DNA from: Lactobacillus helveticus DSM 20075 = CGMCC 1.1877 | Lineage (GTDB): Bacteria; Bacillota; Bacilli; Lactobacillales; Lactobacillaceae | Reading direction: 5' to 3' | DNA length: 19,775 bases | NCBI RefSeq assembly: GCF_000160855.1 | Contig: NZ_GG700752.1 | Location: 606,950-626,724 of the forward strand | Shown here: piece by piece, positions 7,699 through 15,139 of the stretch | Layout: every line of letters begins with the position of its first letter | Numbering within the stretch: position 1 is the first letter of the stretch | The notes under the pieces: model-generated | What the model saw: the letters and a program-made list of their open reading frames with translations, nothing else | The model's database searches: none | Told to the model about the DNA's origin: nothing | Position numbers and translations under genes: made by a program

Positions 7699-8523
7699 AT
7701 GATGATCGATTTAGATAAAAAATTAACTCCGTATCAATGGGTAATGGCAATTTTATCCATTATTTCTATTTTTTAATTATTTTAGATTTTGCCGCTGTTA
7801 TTAGCATCAATCAGCCAACCAGTAAATGGTTTTGGATAAATTGTGCTATCGTCATATTTTTTGCAATAGATTATTTCTATCATTTTTATAAGGCTGATGA
7901 TAAAAAGCTTTATTTTAAAAAGCATATTTATGATTTATTATCTATTATTTGTAGGCTTAAATGTTTTTAATCTATCTGGCCTGGTTTCGGATTTAAGATT
8001 ATTAAGATTAATTCGACTTGCGGGATTAATGGGAAAATTAAAAATAATTTTTCATACAAATGGTTTACTGTATGTCGTTTTCATTACCATCACTTTTTTA
8101 CTAGTTGGTGCTGAAGCATTTGCAATTACGGAACATGTATCATTAGATACGGCGTTTTGGTGGGCTTTGTCTACAGCGTCAACGGTAGGGTATGACGCGA
8201 TTTTTGGTAAAACAATTCCGCCTCATAGTATTGTGGGAAAGTTTGTTACGTTAGTAATGATGCTACTCGGTATTGGAATTGTGGGTATGCTTACATCATC
8301 AATCACCTCTTACTTAATGCGTAAAACCAATGGTGCCAATACTTTGCATACGCATGATGATATTGAATTGGTATTAAGAAAGCTTGATGATCTTGAAAAA
8401 AATAAAGATTTAGCCGATCAAAATAAGCAAATGCAAGCGGAAATCCAATCTTTGAAAAAGGGTCGAGATGAAAAGGAAGTTCAAAAATTTAAAGATTGGC
8501 TAGAAAAAAGAAAGGAAAAATAG
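7699..8523 (+). pseudogene. Voltage-gated potassium channel-like protein, frameshifted
   Basis: Joined across two frameshifts, this is a six-helix ion-channel-like protein of about 270 aa. Codons 1-25 (from ATGATG at 7699) stop at TAA 7774-7776. The frame that continues (FLIILDFAAVISINQ and two more helices) is entered by restoring one T in the T6 run at 7769-7774. A second shift near 7940-7955 returns to the first frame. The remaining 3' frame encodes an S4-like segment with Arg at every third position (RLLRLIRLAG), a pore loop STASTVGYD, the inner helix and a C-terminal coiled coil rich in Lys/Glu. The filter reads TVGYD where potassium channels have TVGYG. There is no SD before the first ATG; TATAAT (7686-7691) would put the transcript start on the ATG, so it may have been leaderless. 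Intact function is improbable. The 5' part alone is too short to form a pore. Confidence 0.8.
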
Positions 8524-8524
8524 G

Positions 8525-9154
8525 ATGAGTGCAGAAAAAAATCAAATGTATTTTGCAACAGATCCAATGACTGCGCATGATGAACATGTAATTGATTATC
8601 ATGTGGATAATGTAGATTTAAAGTTTACGACTGATGCTGGCGTTTTCTCTAAGATGCGAGTGGATTATGGTTCCGGCGTTTTAATCAAAGCAATGAAGGA
8701 TGCAACTTTTCCACAAGAAAATATTTTAGATGTGGGAACAGGATATGGTCCGATCGGATTACTTGCTGCAAAGTTTTGGCCAGATCAAACTGTCGACATG
8801 GTTGATGTCAACGAACGTGGCCTAAAGTTAGCTAAGCAAAATGCACAGGTAAATCACATTTCCAACGTAAATATTTATTCTTCTGATTGTTATACACAGG
8901 TGGATAAAAAGTACGGCTTGATTTTAACTAATCCACCAATTAGAGCTGGTAAAAAAGTTGTTAGTGAAATTATTGCCGGTGCGAGCGATCATTTGGTTGA
9001 TCAGGGTATGCTTTTAGTCGTAATCCAAAAAAAGCAAGGCGAACCAAGTGCCCGTAAGTTGATGACTGCTACGTATGGCAATTGCGAGATTCTCACTAGA
9101 GACAAGGGATACTATATTTTGAAGTCTGTTAAGAGGGATAATAATGCTGTCTAG
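8525..9154 (+). CDS. Class I SAM-dependent methyltransferase, RsmC/YbxB-like
   Basis: The 209-aa protein is a Rossmann-fold methyltransferase of the RsmC-like family that lies downstream of rplL in Firmicutes (ybxB in Bacillus). Motif I is LDVGTGYGPIG (68-78), an acidic residue follows in VDMVDVNERGL for SAM ribose binding, and motif IV is NPP (136-138) in TNPPIRAGK, typical of enzymes that methylate the exocyclic amine of a base. RsmC of E. coli makes m2G1207 in 16S rRNA using a duplicated domain. This single-domain version's exact target is unproven. The start one base after the channel remnant has SD AAAGGA. Its 3' end overlaps tadA by 11 bases, so the two are probably co-translated. Confidence 0.88.
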   Translation: MSAEKNQMYFATDPMTAHDEHVIDYHVDNVDLKFTTDAGVFSKMRVDYGSGVLIKAMKDATFPQENILDVGTGYGPIGLLAAKFWPDQTVDMVDVNERGLKLAKQNAQVNHISNVNIYSSDCYTQVDKKYGLILTNPPIRAGKKVVSEIIAGASDHLVDQGMLLVVIQKKQGEPSARKLMTATYGNCEILTRDKGYYILKSVKRDNNAV

Positions 9155-9650
9155 CGCTGATAAAAAGAAATACATGGAATTAGCCATAGATCAAGCTAAA
9201 GAAGCTGAGAAGCAAGGAGAAGTTCCTATTGGAGCTGTAGTGGTTGATCCCGAAGGAAAAGTGATAGGTACAGGCTATAATAGACGTGAATTGGATGAAG
9301 ATTCTACTCAGCATGCTGAAATGATCGCGATTAAAGAAGCATGTCATAATTTAGGGATGTGGCGTTTAATCGATTGCAGCTTATTTGTTACTTTAGAACC
9401 TTGTCCAATGTGTGCTGGCGCCATTATTAATTCACGAATTAAGGATGTATATTTTGGTGCACTTGATCCAAAAGCTGGCGCCTGTGGATCGGTTGTGGAT
9501 TTATTTGAAGTAGAAAAATTTAACCACCATCCTCATAGTATTAGTGGTCTTTATCGTGATCAATGTGCTCAAATGTTAAAAGATTTCTTTAGAGCAATTC
9601 GAGAGAAGCAAAAGGCTGAAAAGTTAGCTAAAAAAGCAGAAAATAATTAA
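9144..9650 (+). CDS. tadA: tRNA-specific adenosine deaminase TadA
   Basis: TadA deaminates A34 to inosine in the anticodon of tRNA-Arg(ACG), which lets one tRNA read CGU, CGC and CGA. The 168-aa protein has the full cytidine/deoxycytidylate deaminase zinc site: His57 and catalytic Glu59 in QHAEMIAI, and Cys87 and Cys90 in EPCPMCAGAI. The C-terminal tail is Lys-rich. The start ATG lies inside the upstream methyltransferase gene (AGAGGG as SD). Position directly before the SRP RNA and dnaX is conserved in many Firmicutes and supports the call. Confidence 0.96.
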   Translation: MLSSADKKKYMELAIDQAKEAEKQGEVPIGAVVVDPEGKVIGTGYNRRELDEDSTQHAEMIAIKEACHNLGMWRLIDCSLFVTLEPCPMCAGAIINSRIKDVYFGALDPKAGACGSVVDLFEVEKFNHHPHSISGLYRDQCAQMLKDFFRAIREKQKAEKLAKKAENN

Positions 9651-9699
9651 TTTTTTAAGCTAGAAACTAGAAAAAAGTTGTGAAATACGTTATCATACT

Positions 9700-9779
9700 T
9701 TGTGGGCAATGTTTGACCTCTGAATCGTGTCAGGACCGGAAGGTAGCAGCACTAAGGTTGTTCAGGCATGTGCCTTTTA
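9700..9779 (+). ncRNA. ffs: Bacterial small signal recognition particle RNA (4.5S-like, scRNA)
   Basis: This RNA pairs with Ffh to target nascent membrane proteins to the Sec translocon. The diagnostic apical domain is visible: GTGTCAGGACCGGAAGGT followed by AGCAGCAC (9728-9753), i.e. a GGAA tetraloop stem, the symmetric AGCAG/TCAGG internal loop and a closing GTG/CAC. Outer pairing GGGCA with TGCCT (about 9704-9708 with 9771-9775) sets the ends only roughly. A possible -10 TATCAT lies at 9691-9696, but no clear -35 is seen. Location between tadA and dnaX is the classical Firmicutes arrangement. Confidence 0.93.
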
Positions 9780-9791
9780 TTAGACAATTAC

Positions 9792-9827
9792 AAACTCTTA
9801 ACTCTTTAAAAGAGTTAAGAGTTTTTT
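9792..9827 (+). terminator. Rho-independent terminator of the SRP RNA
   Basis: A perfect 15-bp stem (9792-9806 with 9810-9824), loop TAA, running into a T run. It sits 17 bases before the dnaX start codon, so dnaX transcription depends either on read-through or on an undetected promoter. Confidence 0.93.
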
Positions 9828-9844
9828 ACTAGGGAAGAGAATTT

Positions 9845-11632
9845 ATGGCTTATCAAGCGCTATATCGTAAATGGCGACCACGGACTTTTGATAGTGTGAT
9901 TGGCCAAGAGTCAATTACTGATACTCTTAAAAATGCGATTAAAAGAGGCAAAGTATCCCATGCATTTTTATTTGCGGGACCTCGCGGTACAGGTAAAACC
10001 TCCTGTGCTAAAATTTTTGCTAAAGCGTTAAACTGTACTAATCTTCAAGATGGCGAACCTTGCAATGAATGTGCTAATTGTATAGCTGCAGATAAGGGTT
10101 CAATGCCTGATATTATGGAAATTGATGCAGCTTCAAACAATGGTGTAGATGAAATTCGTGAAATTCGCGATAAGGTAAAATATGCTCCAACAGAGGGAAA
10201 ATACAAGGTCTACATTATCGACGAAGTTCACATGCTATCAATGGGTGCTTTTAATGCTTTGCTTAAGACACTAGAAGAGCCACCAGAGCACGTTGTGTTC
10301 ATCTTAGCGACAACCGAATTACAGAAGGTTCCAGCTACCATTATTTCAAGAACGCAGCGTTACAACTTTAAACGTATTTCAAAAGATGATCTTGAAAAGA
10401 GAATGAAATATATTCTTGATCAAGAAAATATTAAGTATGAAGATAAAGCTCTAGCTGTGATTGCTCAAGTAGCAGATGGTGGTATGCGGGATGCGCTTAG
10501 TATCTTAGATCAGCTGCTCAGCTATGAAAAAGAGAGCGTCAATTACCAAGATGCTTTGGAAATTACAGGTTTTGCTGCTAAGGAAAATATTGAAAAAATA
10601 TTATTGGCATTGCTAGAGCAAAATCCAGAATCAGCTTTAAAACTAGCTCAAACCGAATTAACACAAGGTGCTAGTTCTAAAAATATTTTGGATGAATTGA
10701 TTGACATGGCAACTAAGAGTTTGATGTTAATCAAGGCTGGAGACGATAGGCAAGGTACATTTTTATCAGAAGATTTTGTCCAAAAAGTTAAGGATATACC
10801 TACAAAGATATTCTATCGGTTGATCACTCTAGCAAATAAAGCGTTGAATGATTTACGTTATACTAACCAGCAACAAATTCCGCTTGAAGTATTTTTAGTA
10901 GAAGCAGGTAGCAAGCAAGAAGAGCAAGTTGCACAATCGTCAGCTGGTCCAGTTCAAGCCAAGCCAGCTAAAGTTAATACTGATATGCAGGCAGAATTAG
11001 CTGCATTGAAAAAGCAGGTAGTGGATTTAACGCAACAAATTAGTAAGCTATCCAATAAGCCGATGCTGGCTAAGGATCAAGTATTCCATTTGGATACGGC
11101 TGTACCAAAAACATCTCCTAAGATTGCGAAAAAAGCAATTGTTAAGGAAGTTAAAAAATCACCACGAAAAATCAAAAAAACTACAGCAGAAAATCGAAAA
11201 CAGGTTTATCATGTTCTTGAAAATGCAACCAAAGAAGATTTGACCACTATCAAGAATGTATGGCCAGATTTACAATCTGTGTTAGAAGTCTCAGAAAAGG
11301 CACTATTAGATGTGCTTGAGCCTGTGGCTGCAAGTTCGGACCAGGTTGTAATGAAGTGTAAATATACTTTATGGTTTGAAAATGCTTCAGATGGTGACTT
11401 GCTAGATAAATTAACAGATCTGATTGAAAAATTTGCTAAGCATTCATATGGGATTGTTTTAGTCCCAGATGATGACTGGCTTGCTGTCAGAAAAGAATTT
11501 GTCGAAAGTCATAAAGAAGAGTTGCTGGCTAAGAAAAAGCAACAGATTGAGAGCAAGGAATCTAAAGAAAATTCTGAAATAGTGAATAAAGCTAAAGATC
11601 TCTTTGGGGATGCTGTAACGATTAAAAATTAA
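9845..11632 (+). CDS. dnaX: DNA polymerase III subunit tau/gamma
   Basis: DnaX is the ATPase of the sliding-clamp loader. The 595-aa protein has Walker A GPRGTGKT (45-52), a zinc module with Cys64, Cys73, Cys76 and Cys79, Walker B IIDEVHML (about 124-131) and a sensor/arginine-finger region ISRTQRYNF in which the SRC motif reads SRT. Domain III follows to about residue 360. A Gln/Lys-rich linker (about 365-460) separates it from a C-terminal tau domain (about 460-560). The SD AGGGAAGAG precedes the ATG. It heads dnaX-ybaB-recR-yaaL. A-rich runs occur in the linker, but none makes a clear programmed-frameshift site, so a gamma form is not predicted with confidence. Confidence 0.97.
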   Translation: MAYQALYRKWRPRTFDSVIGQESITDTLKNAIKRGKVSHAFLFAGPRGTGKTSCAKIFAKALNCTNLQDGEPCNECANCIAADKGSMPDIMEIDAASNNGVDEIREIRDKVKYAPTEGKYKVYIIDEVHMLSMGAFNALLKTLEEPPEHVVFILATTELQKVPATIISRTQRYNFKRISKDDLEKRMKYILDQENIKYEDKALAVIAQVADGGMRDALSILDQLLSYEKESVNYQDALEITGFAAKENIEKILLALLEQNPESALKLAQTELTQGASSKNILDELIDMATKSLMLIKAGDDRQGTFLSEDFVQKVKDIPTKIFYRLITLANKALNDLRYTNQQQIPLEVFLVEAGSKQEEQVAQSSAGPVQAKPAKVNTDMQAELAALKKQVVDLTQQISKLSNKPMLAKDQVFHLDTAVPKTSPKIAKKAIVKEVKKSPRKIKKTTAENRKQVYHVLENATKEDLTTIKNVWPDLQSVLEVSEKALLDVLEPVAASSDQVVMKCKYTLWFENASDGDLLDKLTDLIEKFAKHSYGIVLVPDDDWLAVRKEFVESHKEELLAKKKQQIESKESKENSEIVNKAKDLFGDAVTIKN

Positions 11633-11668
11633 GGAAAAAATAAAAATGAAAGGAAAAAATAAAAATGA
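11631..11668 (+). repeat. 19-bp perfect tandem duplication of the ybaB translation start region
   Basis: The unit AAGGAAAAAATAAAAATGA occurs twice back to back (11631-11649 and 11650-11668). Each copy holds an SD (AAGGA) and an ATG. The second copy supplies the real ybaB start (11665). The first yields a short reading frame (MKGKNKNE, 11646-11672) that ends just past the ybaB start in another frame. The first copy also provides the last two bases of the dnaX stop. Confidence 0.9.
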
Positions 11669-12000
11669 GTAGAAGACCTAATTTCGGCGGTATGGGCATG
11701 GGCGGAATGAACATGCAACAAATGATGAAGCAAGCAAAGAAGCTTCAAGCTCAAATGGCCCAAGAACAAGAAAATATTACTGCACAAGAATTTACTGGCA
11801 AGTCAGCTGATGATCTTGTAGTAGCTACTTTTACAGGTGATCGTAAGCTTAAGGATATTAAGATCGATAAAGAAGCTATCGATCCAGATGATCCAGATAT
11901 GCTTCAAGATTTAGTTATTGATGCTGTTAACAAGGGGTTATCTCAAATTGATGAGGCAACTCAAGCAAGTTTAGGCAAGTACACGAAAGGTTTGATGTAA
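11665..12000 (+). CDS. YbaB/EbfC family nucleoid-associated protein
   Basis: Members of this family form small DNA-binding dimers and lie between dnaX and recR in most bacteria. Their role in nucleoid structure or gene control is only partly defined. The 111-aa product has a Gly/Met-rich start ([10 protein letters not shown]), the helical [14 protein letters not shown] segment, the sheet region with [17 protein letters not shown], and the C-terminal helix. The ATG at 11665 is the second of two duplicated starts, each with its own SD. Four-gene order and one-base-tight junction with recR suggest one transcript with dnaX. Confidence 0.94.
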   Translation: MSRRPNFGGMGMGGMNMQQMMKQAKKLQAQMAQEQENITAQEFTGKSADDLVVATFTGDRKLKDIKIDKEAIDPDDPDMLQDLVIDAVNKGLSQIDEATQASLGKYTKGLM

Positions 12001-12600
12001 TTGCAATATCCATTACCAATAGCCCATTTGATTGATGCTTATATGAGGCTGCCTGGAGTAGGTGAAAAAACAGCCACTCGTTTGGCTTTTTATACAATGG
12101 ATATGCCCGAAAAGGATGTTGAAGATTTTTCAAAGGCTTTAATTCAAGTGAAGAATGATATTCATCAATGTCCTATTTGTGGAAATATTACTGAAAAAGA
12201 GGTCTGTGATATTTGTTCCAATCCTAATCGTGATCAAACAACTATCATGGTTGTTGAACAACCAAAGGATTTGATGGCTTTTGAAGAGATGGGCGAATAT
12301 GATGGCCTATATCATGTGCTTCACGGCGTCCTTTCACCAATGGACGGAATTGGACCAGAAAAGATTAATATTAAGTCATTAATTACTCGTTTACAAAAAA
12401 ATGATGATGTAAAAGAAGTAATTTTAGCTCTTAACTCAACTCCAGAAGGTGAATCTACTGCTATGTATATTAGCAAGTTGATTAAGCCAGCCGAAATTAA
12501 GGTAACTCGTTTAGCAGCTGGCTTGTCTGTGGGCAGTGATATTGAATATGCTAATTCCATTACTTTAAAGCGAGCAGTGCAAGGGAGAACGGCATTATAA
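12001..12600 (+). CDS. recR: Recombination protein RecR
   Basis: RecR works with RecO and RecF to load RecA at single-strand gaps. The 199-aa product has the usual length and domain order: helix-hairpin-helix with [14 protein letters not shown] (about 17-30), a four-cysteine zinc finger (Cys57, Cys60, Cys69, Cys72), and a Toprim domain from about 80 ([11 protein letters not shown], then the [13 protein letters not shown] region), with a C-terminal [10 protein letters not shown]. The start is TTG, abutting the ybaB stop, with AAAGG upstream inside ybaB, so translation is probably coupled. The family start MQYPxPI fits this choice. Confidence 0.97.
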   Translation: MQYPLPIAHLIDAYMRLPGVGEKTATRLAFYTMDMPEKDVEDFSKALIQVKNDIHQCPICGNITEKEVCDICSNPNRDQTTIMVVEQPKDLMAFEEMGEYDGLYHVLHGVLSPMDGIGPEKINIKSLITRLQKNDDVKEVILALNSTPEGESTAMYISKLIKPAEIKVTRLAAGLSVGSDIEYANSITLKRAVQGRTAL

Positions 12601-12845
12601 TGGCTAGAAAAAAGAAAAAGAAAAATAAAATTAAAGAGCTAGGTGATCAAAAGCTAGTAACTGAAATTGAAAAATTGCAGAATCAATTAGCTTTAGAGCA
12701 AGATCTAGATCAAAATACTGTGGATTTATCAGATGATAACTATATTCAAGGTAGAATTTTAAAAGCAAAGTATACTTTTTTATATAATGAGGCCCGTCAG
12801 CGAGGCACAAGATTTAGTGGTATCACTAATGCGATTACGCAGTAA
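12600..12845 (+). CDS. yaaL: YaaL family protein (DUF2508)
   Basis: This is an 81-aa protein with a very Lys-rich start (ARKKKKKNK) followed by a helical, Leu/Gln-rich region. Its function is unknown in any species I can name. Identification rests on position after recR, size, and the C-terminal LKAKYTFLYNEARQR typical of DUF2508. The ATG overlaps the recR stop (TAATG), a sign of translational coupling. It ends the dnaX transcript, being followed by a short terminator. Confidence 0.85.
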   Translation: MARKKKKKNKIKELGDQKLVTEIEKLQNQLALEQDLDQNTVDLSDDNYIQGRILKAKYTFLYNEARQRGTRFSGITNAITQ

Positions 12846-12850
12846 AATTT

Positions 12851-12876
12851 AAGTCCTTTTATGGGACTTTTTTTAT
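12851..12876 (+). terminator. Short rho-independent terminator after yaaL
   Basis: A 6-bp stem, AAGTCC with GGACTT, loop of 7, followed by a T run. The stem is short, so termination may be partial and some read-through into tmk is possible. Confidence 0.65.
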
Positions 12877-12900
12877 TTTATAAATTAAAAATTGCTAGGG

Positions 12901-12930
12901 CTGTTAATCTCTGTGAAACTTTTGTAAAAT
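12901..12930 (+). promoter_or_regulatory. Possible promoter of the tmk operon
   Basis: A -10 box TAAAAT (12925-12930) and a weak -35 CTGTTA (12901-12906), 18 bp apart, sit after the yaaL terminator. Transcription would start near 12937, close to the SD GGAGG (12939-12943), giving a very short leader. Confidence 0.4.
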
Positions 12931-12948
12931 AGACCTATGGAGGATTTT

Positions 12949-13587
12949 ATGAGAGGTTATTTTGTTAGTTTTGAAGGTCCTGATGGTGCAGGAAAAAGTA
13001 CAGTTTTAAAGGAAGTTTTAGACCAAATTGGGCCAAAACTTAAGCCACAATATCTTGTGACCCGTGAACCTGGTGGATCAAAAATTGCAGAAAAAATTCG
13101 CGATATTATTTTAGATCCAGCAAATGATAAGATGGATGCTAAAACTGAGGCACTTTTATATGCAGCTGCGAGAAGTCAACACGTAGAAGAGATAATTCGC
13201 CCAGCTCTTAGTGAGGGCAAGATTGTTTTTTCTGATCGTTTTGTTGATAGCTCACTTGCATATCAAGGAGAAGGCCGAGATCTAGGAATTGAAGAAGTTA
13301 AGCAAATCAATGATTTTGCAACAGGAAAATTAGATCCTGATTTAACTTTCTTTTTGGATATTGCGCCTGAAATTGGTCTTAGTCGAATTCAAAAATTGCG
13401 TCCAGGCCAAGAAGATCGGTTAGAACAAGAAAACATAGCTTTTCATAAAAAGGTTTACAATGGCTTTTTAAAAGTTAAAGATTTATATCCAGATCGTTTT
13501 GTAACAATTGACGCCACTCAGCCAATTGAAGATGTAGTAAATCAGGTAATTGCCACTTTAGAGAAACGATTGCCGGAGATATTTTAA
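12949..13587 (+). CDS. tmk: Thymidylate kinase
   Basis: Tmk phosphorylates dTMP to dTDP for DNA synthesis. The 212-aa enzyme shows P-loop GPDGAGKST (10-18), the substrate-binding REPGGS (about 39-44), the DR motif [13 protein letters not shown] (Asp96, Arg97) and a lid region with GQEDRLEQE. Of two in-frame ATGs, 12937 and 12949, the second is right: GGAGG (12939-12943) stands five bases before it, and the first would overlap this SD. It leads the tmk-yaaQ-holB-yabA-rsmI group. Confidence 0.97.
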   Translation: MRGYFVSFEGPDGAGKSTVLKEVLDQIGPKLKPQYLVTREPGGSKIAEKIRDIILDPANDKMDAKTEALLYAAARSQHVEEIIRPALSEGKIVFSDRFVDSSLAYQGEGRDLGIEEVKQINDFATGKLDPDLTFFLDIAPEIGLSRIQKLRPGQEDRLEQENIAFHKKVYNGFLKVKDLYPDRFVTIDATQPIEDVVNQVIATLEKRLPEIF

Positions 13588-13598
13588 GGACTGATTAG

Positions 13599-13919
13599 AT
13601 GAAGTTAGTAATTGCAATTGTACAAAAAGAAGATTCAAATAATTTGCAAAGAGCATTTGCTAAGAGCAATTTTCGTGCTACTAAATTAGCAACTTCAGGT
13701 GGATTTTTGAGTCAAGGTAATACCACATTTTTAGTGGGATGCAAAGACGAAGAAGTCGATGATGTACTAAAAGTAATTAAGAAAGAATCACGGGCAAGAG
13801 AAGAAATCGCAACACCACATATGATTTCTACGGGATATGAAATAACCCAACTATTGAAAGTTACTGTGGGTGGTGCAATTTGTTTTGTTGTTCCAGTTGA
13901 TAAGTTTAAGCGGTTTTAA
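13599..13919 (+). CDS. darA: Cyclic-di-AMP receptor, PII-like protein YaaQ/DarA
   Basis: This is a small (106 aa) trimeric PII-like protein that binds cyclic di-AMP in Firmicutes; its downstream partner is not established. It has the DUF970 pattern: MKLVIAIVQKED, the nucleotide-loop sequence KLATSGGFL followed by GNTTFLVG, and a C-terminal strand with GGAICFVVPVDKFKRF. Position between tmk and holB is conserved. It is also called PstA in Listeria and Staphylococcus, unrelated to the phosphate permease PstA at the start of this window. It is separated from tmk by 11 bases and abuts holB. Confidence 0.94.
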   Translation: MKLVIAIVQKEDSNNLQRAFAKSNFRATKLATSGGFLSQGNTTFLVGCKDEEVDDVLKVIKKESRAREEIATPHMISTGYEITQLLKVTVGGAICFVVPVDKFKRF

Positions 13920-14777
13920 ATGATTGATATTTCTAATATAGGGACTAAGCAAGCTGAGTTTTTAAAAAGAGCATACCAGCAAAAGAAATTAGCTCACAGT
14001 TATTTGTTTGTAGATAGCGATGAAACGCGTGCGCTTAATACTGCTTATTGGCTAGCCTGTTTATTTAATTGTACTGGTGAAAATAAGCCAGATGGGACCT
14101 GTCAAAATTGCAAACAAATTTTATCGGGCAATCACCCAGATGTTCTATTAGTTGAACCCGAAGGTAAACAAACCTTGGGGATCGATCAAGTCCGCCCCTT
14201 AAAAGAAGAACTGGCTAAAAGTCCGGTTGAAAGTAGTCGGCGCTTTTTCTTTATTAACGAGGCACAAAAGATGACCTTGTCAGCAGCTAATGGTTTGCTT
14301 AATTTGCTGGAAGAGCCGATTGCCCCTGTAGTTACAATTTTAATTACAAACAACAGTGATCAGATTTTGCCAACGGTTCGTTCAAGAACTCAGATTATTA
14401 ACTTTGATAATGGAGAAAAGCTAACTGGCAAAACAGCACTTTTATTAGAGAATGGCTTTTCTAAAAATGAAATTGAAGAGTTAGGCAATCTTGATAAATT
14501 AGATCAATCGATTAAATATTTTTATCAAGAAATGTTAGAACATAATAGTCTTGCCTTAGTTAGTGCTCATAAATTATCGGAGAGTGCTAAATTAGTGTCT
14601 GAACAACGCTATATTTTGGTTAAGTTAAAATTGTTGGCAGAACATGATTTAACTGATTCACTTAAGATGAATATAGCTGCGCGAATGCTAGATAATTTGG
14701 TTGAAATAGATAAGATGCGTTTAAACAATGTTAATTTTCGTAATTCTTTAGATTATCTTGCTTTAAATTGGAAGTAG
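13920..14777 (+). CDS. holB: DNA polymerase III subunit delta-prime
   Basis: Delta-prime is the stator of the clamp loader and works with DnaX and the delta subunit. The 285-aa product aligns in motif order with HolB: AHSYLFV, a zinc-binding segment, GIDQVRPL, FFFINEAQKMTLSAANGLLNLLEEP and SRTQII. The P-loop is lost, as is normal for delta-prime. In the zinc segment Cys51, Cys61 and Cys64 are present, but the second of the usual four cysteines is Asp58; Cys47 might compensate. The start follows the darA stop with no gap, and no clear SD is seen, so it is probably translated by coupling. Confidence 0.95.
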   Translation: MIDISNIGTKQAEFLKRAYQQKKLAHSYLFVDSDETRALNTAYWLACLFNCTGENKPDGTCQNCKQILSGNHPDVLLVEPEGKQTLGIDQVRPLKEELAKSPVESSRRFFFINEAQKMTLSAANGLLNLLEEPIAPVVTILITNNSDQILPTVRSRTQIINFDNGEKLTGKTALLLENGFSKNEIEELGNLDKLDQSIKYFYQEMLEHNSLALVSAHKLSESAKLVSEQRYILVKLKLLAEHDLTDSLKMNIAARMLDNLVEIDKMRLNNVNFRNSLDYLALNWK

Positions 14778-14787
14778 GTGTTTTAAA

Positions 14788-15138
14788 TTGGATCCATATT
14801 CAAAGTTGCAGAGACTGCAGGAAACAACTGAAAATATGACTAAGACTATTGCTAGTCTTGAAAATGATATTTTAGATACTTTAAAAGAAAATACTGAATT
14901 AAAAGTAGAAAATCAGTTGCTTCATGAAAAATTAGATAAATTAACTGCAAATCAGCCTGCGCCTGAAACCAAGACGCAAAGTGGCTTGGAATCATTAAAG
15001 AAGATCTATGATTCTGGCTACCATATTTGTAACATGTATTATGGCTCACATCGTGATACTAGTGCAGATTGCATGTTCTGTCTTGATATTTTAGATAATT
15101 TCGGTGAAAAAAAGGGCATAAAGAAGGATAGCAGATAA
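14788..15138 (+). CDS. yabA: Replication initiation control protein YabA
   Basis: YabA limits over-initiation of replication by binding DnaA and the sliding clamp. The 116-aa protein has an N-terminal Leu-zipper-like coiled coil (about 1-52, tetramerisation) and a C-terminal zinc-binding module: His79, Cys81, Cys95 and Cys98 (HxC and CxxC), matching the family. A flexible linker (about 53-70) separates them. The start is TTG with SD AGGTG eight bases upstream. It follows holB directly. In Bacillus the PSP1-domain gene yaaT/ricT lies between the two, and it is missing here. Confidence 0.95.
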   Translation: MDPYSKLQRLQETTENMTKTIASLENDILDTLKENTELKVENQLLHEKLDKLTANQPAPETKTQSGLESLKKIYDSGYHICNMYYGSHRDTSADCMFCLDILDNFGEKKGIKKDSR

Positions 15139-15139
15139 A

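Noticed and set aside
11127..11180. A-rich runs in the dnaX linker as a programmed frameshift site for gamma
   Set aside because: The runs (for example A7 at 11174-11180) are in phase as AAA AAA and do not make the A-AAA-AAG slippery heptamer in the reading frame, and I found no stimulatory SD or hairpin. Slippage cannot be excluded but is unsupported.
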